A stretch of 64,000 nt of DNA, taken from contig MU863915.1 of NCBI GenBank assembly GCA_033296885.1, positions 124,001 through 188,000 on the forward strand, read 5' to 3'. Within the stretch, counting starts at the first letter, position 1. Each line of letters starts with the position of its first letter. The notes beneath the pieces are model-generated. The model made no database searches and had not been told where the DNA came from. It was given only the letters and a program-made list of their open reading frames with translations. This stretch comes from Triangularia verruculosa (Eukaryota > Ascomycota > Sordariomycetes > Sordariales > Podosporaceae). The position numbers were made by a program, and so were the translations under genes. Below are positions 56,701 through 64,000 of this stretch, piece after piece.

Positions 56701-59158
56701 AGTTCTCGGTCTCGCCCGCGTCCTCCGCAAGGAACGGCACGGTCTAGTCTTCTCCACAGTCGCCCTAGAGCCATCTTCTACACCCGAAACTCTACCAACA
56801 TGCATCAGCCAAGCCCTACACAACTTCTTGCTGGGCGTGGCAACAGGCACCTGCCCCGAATGGGAGCTCACTCAAATCGGCCCAGTTTTCCACATCCCCC
56901 GCGTGTACCAAAACGTCCCCTTGAACAAGTTCATCCACAGCTTCGTCACCTCCAAGACAAACCAATCCCCCTCCAATCCAAACAAAAAGCTCAAGATCCG
57001 CCAGCCCGGCCTCCTCGACACCCTCCACTTCGAACCCCTATCCACCACCAGCCTCGCAACCTCCTCACCAAATGAAAACGAAATCGAAATCGAGATCCAC
57101 TCCATCGGCCTCAACTTCCGCGACTGCCTCATCGCCCTCGGCCGAATCGACCAAGACGACCTCGGCAGCGAGTGCGCCGGCACAGTCACCTCCACCGGCC
57201 CCAACATCACCAACTTCCAACCCGGCGACCGAGTCACCGCCTGCCTACCAAATTCCTTTCGCCTCGGAAAAACAACCTGCCCCGCCCCCCTCGCCGCCAA
57301 AATCCCCGATGCCATGCCCCTCACCCACGCGGCCGCCATCCCGATCAACTTCGTCACCGCCTACCACGCCCTCGTGCGGACTGCCCGGCTGGCTAAAGGG
57401 GAGACAATCCTGATCCACTCCGGCGCGGGCGGGACCGGGCAAGCAGCGGTTCAAATCGCAAACTGGCTCGGCGCGGGAGCCGTCTTTGTGACGGTTGGAT
57501 CGGTCGAGAAGAAGAGGATGCTGGTGGAGAGGTACGGGATCGAGCCGGAGAGGGTGTTGTATAGTCGCGACTTGTCTTTTGCGGGTGATGTCAGGCGTCT
57601 GACGGGGGGGAAGGGGGTGGATGTTGTTCTCAACAGTCTGTCTGGGGATGCGCAGATCGCGTCGTGGGAGTGTGTAGCTCCGTATGGGAGGTTTGTCGAG
57701 ATTGGGAAGCGGGATATTTTCTCGCATGGGAAGCTGCCGATGTATCAGTTCGCGAGGAACGTGTCGTTTTGCGCGGTGGATTTGAGGGCAATTTCGGCGG
57801 AGCGGCCGGAGACTATTCAGGAGGAGATGGGGGAGGTTATCGGGTTGTTCGAGCAGGGTGTGCTGAGGCTTCCGGAGCCGGTGAAGGTTTTTGGTGCTGG
57901 CCAGGTTGAGGATGCGTTTCGGCATTTGCAGAGTGGGAAGAATGCTGGGAAGGTAGTTTTTGATGTTGCCGGTGGTGACGGGTCGTCGACTGGGAGAGTT
58001 GCAGGAAGTTGGCAGTTTGATGTAAATGGCACGTATGTGATTGCTGGTGGGTTGGGCGCCATGGGCCGGATCATTGCAGACTGGATGGTGGCGAAGGGGG
58101 CCCGTCACCTGGTTTTGCTTTCTCGATCAGGGGCCACATCGCCGGAGACTTTCAAGTTCGTGGAGGGTTTGCAAAACAGAGGGGCTACCGTCTACTCTCC
58201 CTCTTGTGATGCCGCCGACAAAGAGTCTTTACGAATGATTTTGGATCATTGTAAGGCTCACATGCCGCTAATCAAGGGCTGCATCCAGGCAGCCATGGTT
58301 CTCCGGGATGGCTTCTTCGAAGACATGAATCATGATTCCTGGTCTCAACCCCTGAGGCCCAAAATCGACGCATCCTGGAACTTGCACCAACAACTCCCCC
58401 GAGATCTAGACTTCTTCATCCTCTTCTCATCCGTGGCAGCAATCATCGGCTCACAAGCCCAAGCCAACTACGCGGCTGGCAATACTTTCCAAGACGAACT
58501 AGCCCGCTACCGCCTCAGCAAGGATTTGCCCGCGCTCTCGGTGAACCTGAGTCTTGTCGGCGGGCCCGTTGGATTCTCAGCCGAGCACCCAGATCTAGCA
58601 CAGCAATTCATCCTGACCAAACACATCCTCGACATGTCAACCGACGAGGTGCTTGGTCTGCTGGATTACCATTGCAACGCCGAGAACACAGCTCGGAGCA
58701 GCATATCCCAAATAGTCCTAGGGTTGGATCTTCCTCAGCGTGTATTGGCAAGAAACATGGACCTACCAGCTTGGATGAACGAGTCGACATTCGCAAACCT
58801 TCATCAAATCACGGACGGCGTTCAAGACTTGTCAGCAAACACACCTTCAAATAGCCGGAAGGGATCCGGAGCCGACTATCTCCGGGCCCGAGCCGAACAA
58901 GCAGAGTCGGTTGTTGAAGCAGCAACGATTCTATCCGGAGCTCTGGTCAACAAGTTGTGCAAAGTCCTCGGCCGGAACCCAAACGATCTGGACCCCAGTC
59001 AGCCGCTGTATATTTATGGTGTTGACTCGTTGGTAGCTGTTGAGCTGCGCAATTGGTTAAGGGAGGTCTTGAAAGTAGATGTCGCTGTCTTTGAGATCCT
59101 GGGCGGGTCAAGCTGCACAACCATCGCCCAGGGCGTGGCAAGAAAGATCTTGGAATAA
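50760..59158 (+). CDS. Highly reducing type I polyketide synthase (KS-AT-DH-MT-ER-KR-ACP)
   Basis: Exons 50760-51183, 51269-51537, 51602-52032, 52099-52255, 52319-55867, 55928-55989, 56050-56138 and 56199-59158; 2646 residues. KS: IAIVGFAFEFPG near 45-60, VDTACSSSL with Cys210, ESHGTGT with His344, NIGHLEGAAG with His384. AT: FTGQGAQW, GHSSGE with Ser685. DH: ADHEINGEILFPAAG with His1044 and HPCDLDS with Asp1254. C-methyltransferase: ILEVGAGTGST at 1522-1532, continuing over the small exons 6 and 7. ER: GLNFRDCLIALGRI at about 1964-1977, HSGAGGTGQAA at 2067-2077. KR: GGLGAMG at 2277-2283, Tyr2418 in ANYAAGN. ACP: YGVDSLVAVEL with Ser2604 for phosphopantetheine. Every catalytic motif I looked for is present. 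There is no thioesterase or reductase domain after the ACP; the protein stops about 40 residues beyond. It should make a reduced, methyl-branched polyketide. Confidence 0.93.
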
Positions 59159-59514
59159 AATGGTTCGAGGCAACCGAGATGTGGAGGACAATAGAGCGGA
59201 TATCTTTCAAGAGATCAAAGTCATGTTTGACTTCATGCGCTTTTTAATTGGGCATCTTCATCTCGAGGGACACTGCAGGGCAATCTCATCTTACCCTAGC
59301 CTACCAAGGTAACCAATCTCATTCAAGACCTACACTCAGGCAGGAAACGCATCCTTCCCCATCAAAACAACCCGTACCATGCAAAAGGTCTTCCTCTATC
59401 TGCAATAACCCCATATCTGCCTCCTTAGATCCCCCTAACCGGAAACGCTTCCTCGTATCTTGAAATAGCAGATAGGGTCATCGTAAAATAGATGTCCTGT
59501 GGGGAAGTTGCAGC
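59159..59514. other. Intergenic 3' of the polyketide synthase
   Basis: No supported gene. Presumed polyadenylation region of the synthase, followed by the end of the tRNA gene on the other strand. Confidence 0.5.
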
Positions 59515-59526
59515 AAAAAAACAAAA
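59515..59526 (-). terminator. Pol III terminator of the tRNA gene
   Basis: On the minus strand a TTTTGTTTTTTT run follows the tRNA 3' end after about 7 nt. Confidence 0.7.
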
Positions 59527-59533
59527 GTAGATT

Positions 59534-59644
59534 GATGAGAGTGGGATTCGAACCCACGCCCTTTCGGACCACGGAATCTAGCAAGTAGATCGGAATCAAG
59601 GATAAACCTTAACGTGGCGCCTTAGACCGCTCGGCCATCTCACC
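59534..59644 (-). tRNA. tRNA-Leu(AAG) with a 32-nt intron
   Basis: Acceptor GGTGAGA pairs with TCTCATC (one G-T). The D-arm reads TGGCCGAGCGGTCTAAGGC, the anticodon stem CCACG/CGTGG, the anticodon AAG is at 59608-59610, and the T-arm holds GTGGGTTCGAATCCCAC. A long variable arm (TCCGAAAGGGCG) marks a class II tRNA, and the D-arm is leucine-like. The intron 59575-59606 follows the base 3' of the anticodon and contains CCTT, able to pair with the anticodon as is usual. Reads CUU, and CUC if A34 is modified to inosine. Confidence 0.93.
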
Positions 59645-59842
59645 ATGATAATTTTATGGGATGTGGGGATGGATTCAGTGCACATGGGAAATCAGTGCAG
59701 CGCCAATTTGATACTCTGCAGCTTGCGAGATCGATTGGCGGAAGACTACAAGAGACGCATCTGACGGTAAGCATAATTCGATGTAATCCACTGGATGAGC
59801 TCATGTACAAGTTTTCCCACCCAACTACCTACACCTTGCTAT

Positions 59843-62678
59843 TTATACATTCCATGTTGTTTCACTCATAACTTGGGCCTTCCTGGCCAAGATCCTCTCA
59901 GCAGCCCTCTCAGCCGCAATGACAATCATACCCGAGGGGTTGCCGGTCGACATGCCAGGGAAGATGGATGCGTCAACCACGAAGAGGTTTTCAGTGCCAT
60001 AGACCTTGGTGTTCAAGTCGACCACGGCAGTACCGCCCTTACGGCCATCATCAGTTCCGAGCTTGGCGGTACCCATCCAGTGGTTGGAGCGGCGGGCAGA
60101 GGGTGAGACGGGGAGCTATGATATGGTTAATAATTGTCTAGGAAGAGGAGCACAAGAGAAAACATACGCCATTGACATAGTCCTCAACAGTGCCGGTAGG
60201 AGGAGGCAGGACCCAGGTGATATTGGGGATCACGTTAAGAGCAGCCTGGAGCTTCTTGATACCCGCAATGACGGCCTCCTTGTCACCAGCATTGCGGAGA
60301 TAGGGGTGCTCAGAAACGGCGGTCGCGAGGCCGGGGGTGATAGTCATACGACCTCTGGAGACAACACCTCTTCCGAGGTACTGGCTGAGAGTCATGGCAT
60401 CTGGGCAGGTTAGCTTGCGGATGTGGCTAGAATGAGTGAACGGAAGACATACGTGGGGAAGTGGTGATGCGCGAGTCACCCTCAACACGAGCAGTCCACT
60501 GGAACTGGCGAGGAATTCCGTCAGAAGGAGTAACCACTTCCCAGACCTGTGCGCAACATCAGCCTTTTTTTTCTGTTCCGGTTAGATTTACGTCCCAAGT
60601 TCACTCACCATGGGTCCAATGTTGGGGGCAGCCTGGGTTAGGATACCGGTGCGGTTGTTGAGGTAGCGCTGCTTGTCACCCTCGTTCGGGGCGGTCCAGG
60701 CCTCGTAGAAGTCATAGAAGACAACATCGGGGTGGGTGAGGATCAGGTCGGTGTTGAGATGGTCTATCAGGTTGGAACCAACTGGGAGTTCAATCCACTG
60801 GTCCCTGGAGATGAATGTCTCGCCGTCCTTGGAGCCAGCAACAATCTCAAGCTGGTCACGGGGCCCGATGCCGCCTGTCACGCCTTGTCAGAATTGCGAT
60901 GCCAGAAAGACATGCATGAAAAATACTCACTGCGCATCAGAAGCTTGGCGGAGCCAAAAGTACCAGCAGAGAAGATGACACCACCCTTGGCGCTGATCTT
61001 GACCTCGCCGCTATAGCCACCGTCCCTCAAGCATTCAAGCTCAACGCCGGTGACCTTGCCGCCTGTTCTGATAGCCCTGCGCACAGCACTGCCGGTCCAG
61101 AGGTCAAAATTGTCCCGGCGGTTAGCCGAAACGAGGTAGGTAGCAAGCGGGCCGTCTCTCTCGCCATACCGGAACATGAAGTGAGTATGGGCGAAAGCGC
61201 CATTCTTCTCGTTAGGAGACTGGTTGGCCACAACCTCCTTGTAGCCTGACTTCCTAAGGCCGCTGGAAAGAACATCGAAGCCTTCGCGGCGGTAGAGGAT
61301 GCCATCAGCAGATGGCTTGAAGGATCCAGGAATGCGGTCAAAGACGCGCTTGGCAGCAGCTGCGACATCCTTGGACTTCCAGCCGGCGGGGAAATTGTAA
61401 TCCCAATCAGACGCAGGCGGCTAATTTCTTGTCAGCATTGTGACTCTCGATTGCATGATTAACAGCTCAAGCATACCTTCCACCAAAGACCAGCGTTGAC
61501 AGCAGTACCACCGCCCAAAACACAGCCTGCCATCTGGTCAGTGTCAGTGCAAGCGATGCCTGCGCTATCCACCCAGATCTGGTTGCAGAGACCCGGGACG
61601 TCGAAGCGAGTGAGATTGGTCCCCTCGAGCCACTTAGGCTTCATGGTACCGCCCCAACGGCCAGAGGATGGAGGACCCTTTTCGATGAGCAAGACGCTGT
61701 GGCCAGCGGCGCTGAGCTTGTCGGCAACGGGGATACCACCGGCACCACCACCAACAACGATGTAGTCGTAGACCTTCACAGGAGCGGGTTTGCACTCAGC
61801 TTCACCGGGACCAGTACTATAGAGTGTCAGCAACGAGTATCCCTGTACTTGCAGATTAGAATCACATACCCCTCGCAGTTCGTCTCGGGAGTGGTGGTAG
61901 CCAACTCGGCCCACTCGGCGTACGACTCGGAAGTAGCGCCGTCCAAAGGAGCACCCCATTGTCCAAAACCGGCATCGTGGAAACCGAAGGTGGCGCGGTC
62001 AGGGCACGTTGGGTTTTCTAGTCCAGAGCTGCCGGCCGCATGTCCTAGAACGAGGAATCCCTGGGTAGTCTCGACACTTCCAGCGTTGCCATCCTGGTTC
62101 CAGGAGAAGCAGTTCTGGCAACGATAGATCAACTCGAAGTGGGTGTCGGTGACATTCGAGGAGACTTGGGTAAGCTTGGCATCGCCGGTGTAGACGTCGG
62201 GGAGGGTGTAGCCCGTAGCATAACGGAAGGATGTGTAGACGGTTCCCTCGGAAGCCCATGCGACCAAGAGCAGGGCTTGGGTCATCTGACCGGCTTGGCC
62301 GTGGGAGAGACCGCACCAACCAGGAGCAGCGGCATCCTCGATTTTGCAGCGCTTTGTCCGTCAGCACAAGAAGCCGTGATGGTTCACAAGTTACATACCA
62401 GGATACCAAGGTACTCATTGGCGTTCTTGGTAAGAGCGTCACTTGGGAGAGCCAAACCGAAGGTAAATGGAGAAGCCTCGGTAGCTTCGGCGCCTTGGGT
62501 CCATGTCTTGAACTTGATACCGGAAGCTTGGTCAGTGTAGGTGCCATCGGCCATCTGAGCAACGCCATGTTGCAGGTCTGTCGGCTGTCAGTCGTTCTGT
62601 TTCTCGCAGCTCAGTTAAAGAACACTCACAGAGCGATGCCGCAAGGGCGGTAGCCCCAACGCGGCTGAGGAGCTTCAT
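59843..62678 (-). CDS. cdh: Cellobiose dehydrogenase (AA8 cytochrome + AA3_1 flavin domain), no CBM
   Basis: Minus-strand exons 62630-62678, 62399-62577, 61870-62351, 61477-61816, 60931-61420, 60609-60883, 60453-60546, 60168-60400 and 59843-60115; 804 residues. A signal peptide (MKLLSRVGATALAASLYL..VAQ) shows secretion. The AA8 haem b domain has likely ligands Met99 (GQAGQMTQALLL) and His201 (FHDAGFGQWG). A linker of about 20 residues leads to YDYIVVGGGAGGIPVADKL (about 253-271), the FAD-binding start of the GMC fold. Catalytic SNHWMG has His726, and STGNPSG has Asn773. The chain ends soon after, so there is no C-terminal CBM1. CDH oxidises cellobiose to the lactone and passes electrons through the haem to lytic polysaccharide monooxygenases. 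Nine exons with 47-62 nt introns. Confidence 0.93.
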
Positions 62679-64000
62679 TTTCGATTTCCAGAACGGCCAA
62701 AGCGCAGGAAAATTCTGGATTCAGCGCTGGGCCAAGAGAGACAAGCCAGCCTCCCGAGACAAGTGTCCCAGCGGGGGAACGGTCATGAATATAACCACAT
62801 CGCGGGCGTAAGCTGACTGTTGCTGACTCCGCATTCCCAGGATCGAATCACGGAATCGCAGTCCGGGGAAAACAAATGGAATGTCACCGATAGGATGGAT
62901 CTGCGGCAGAATCAGAGCCGATGACTTGGAGGAGATGTAGGGAAATAAATTGCGCTGCATGGCCTGAGTATAGCCTCCGCTAAAAGAATATGGGATCTGC
63001 GGCGTTGACAAAGGCATGCTTGATTGAAGGGAGCAGATAGATTGGAGAAGGAGCCGCGCAGTGGGGCTTCCCCAAGATTTCCCCAGGGCGGAAGAAGCTG
63101 ATGAGTTTGGCGAGGATGCGGCATGGCACGCGAAGTCAGGGGAAGCGAGGCACCGAACGGAAGCCCAGGCCGACGCGGGACGTCTCGACACATGGCCAAG
63201 CATTATGTATGAGCCCGTAATCTTGCTTGCATAGTCGCTGACGTTGTCAGTTCCATTCATCGTCAGGAACCTCGTTTGCGCTCCAATCTCAGGCGCCTTG
63301 GAACCAAGCAGCTACATCGGGCTGCAGATCACAGAGATCCCTGCGCATCCCGGAATGGAGACAACAATGGCCCCATCGACTCAACGCAAGCTTCGGCACA
63401 ATGAAGGGGGAATATCGACAGACAAGCGAGTTTAGGAGAAATCCGTGGCCCCATGAAGTCTGCATCGTCTCGGAGAGGCCAAATCCGGTTGTTTCCGTCC
63501 AAGGTGAATGAGTCTCTCAAGGGTTCGCGGCAAAGAGAGCGGCAACAACGGAGAATTTCCAGCGGCTCCAGAGCGGCGCGGTAGAGGGGTCCTTGGAAGG
63601 CCCTTGGCTCGGGGTTGGCCGGTTCCAGAAGAAATTCCGTAGTGGTGCTCAACGTGGTAATCTCCCCCACTTTGGATAAAGTCCCGTCCGTCAGCCATCA
63701 GCATCTACTGGCGCTGTAGTCGCCGTGGACCCTCTGCTTTCATCTATCCCCAACCTCGACGGATGCTGGCCGCCCATCTTGCTGTTCAATCAGGCTATAC
63801 CCAATCACCTTGCGTATAGTAGATCTCGCGGTCCGTCGGGCCAGCCCTAGCATCGACACCGTGGCGACTGCTCACGAGGCCGCCCCTGTTTGACAACGCC
63901 TGTCGGTGAACTGTGGGGAGAGCATGCAATGAGCATTTGCGTGGGTATTAAACGAGTGGCGGATCGTGACGGTTAGCTACTTTTATGGTTCGCTTGGATC
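62679..64000. promoter_or_regulatory. Upstream region of the cellobiose dehydrogenase gene
   Basis: No supported gene; the frames of 90-179 codons here have no domain or splice support. CreA-type SYGGRG sites occur at 62771-62776 (GCGGGG), 63061-63066 (GTGGGG) and 63081-63086 (CTGGGG on the minus strand), the last two 15 bp apart. That fits carbon catabolite repression of a cellulolytic gene, but such short sites also arise by chance. Confidence 0.45.

Noticed and set aside
57245..58108. 287-codon minus-strand frame opposite the polyketide synthase
   Set aside because: The sense strand encodes an intact enoyl reductase domain there; the antisense frame is low-complexity His/Pro/Arg.
63244..63704. 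Frames of 60-113 codons near the right end
   Set aside because: They overlap on both strands and have no domain, splice or paralog support; the area is more likely promoter DNA.
1..64000. CRISPR arrays, bacterial operons, riboswitches
   Set aside because: Intron-rich fungal DNA with no regularly spaced direct repeats of CRISPR size; nothing supports these features.

Overview
The window looks like nuclear DNA of a filamentous ascomycete (Pezizomycotina). Genes carry many short introns of about 47-115 nt with GT..AG ends and CTAAC/CTGAC-type branch sites. There is a highly reducing polyketide synthase gene, a cellobiose dehydrogenase gene, and a long AT-rich transposon block whose copies differ by C-to-T and G-to-A changes, the signature of repeat-induced point mutation (RIP). 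A Sordariomycete is my best guess, from the CDH type and the many TAGGTACCTA-like words. This is an inference, not a demonstration.

Layout. (1) 1-9.2 kb and 32.4-38.9 kb: a family cluster split by the transposon block. It holds four genes for CorA-like proteins with two C-terminal membrane segments (1-1280 partial, 6266-8398, 34436-36662 with an in-frame stop, 37099-38853). It also holds four copies of a small three-exon gene that I do not recognise (2633-3130 +, 4356-4935 -, 8592-9245 -, 32459-33078 -). Twice a small gene points away from a CorA-like gene across about 1.3 kb of intergenic DNA with related sequence. The module therefore seems to have been duplicated as a unit.

(2) 9.9-31.9 kb: tandem repeats, then a nest of mobile elements. 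An outer LTR element (10501-31881, TSD AGCAA) contains a poorly defined insertion (about 12481-28536). That contains a chromovirus-type Ty3/Gypsy element (12838-28209, TSD CCAAA), which in turn contains a related element on the minus strand (19657-27274, TSD TAGTA). A Fot1/pogo-like DNA transposon (29014-30876, TSD TA) also sits inside the outer element. All protein-coding parts are broken by stops.

(3) 39-43.9 kb: a DUF7730-like gene, a coiled-coil hypothetical gene, a hairpin, a relic of the DUF7730-like gene, and a seven-helix rhodopsin-like (Pth11-related) membrane protein gene.

(4) 44.5-59.2 kb: a compact putative secondary-metabolite cluster. It has an FAD monooxygenase (+), an MFS exporter (+), an FSH1-type serine hydrolase (-), and a KS-AT-DH-MT-ER-KR-ACP polyketide synthase (+) with no thioesterase domain. 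The hydrolase is divergent from the synthase and is a natural candidate for releasing its product in trans. (5) 59.5-62.7 kb: an intron-containing tRNA-Leu(AAG) and a secreted cellobiose dehydrogenase, followed by a promoter region. Exon boundaries were worked out by eye from splice sites, reading frame and comparison between paralogs in the window. No alignment or database search was run.
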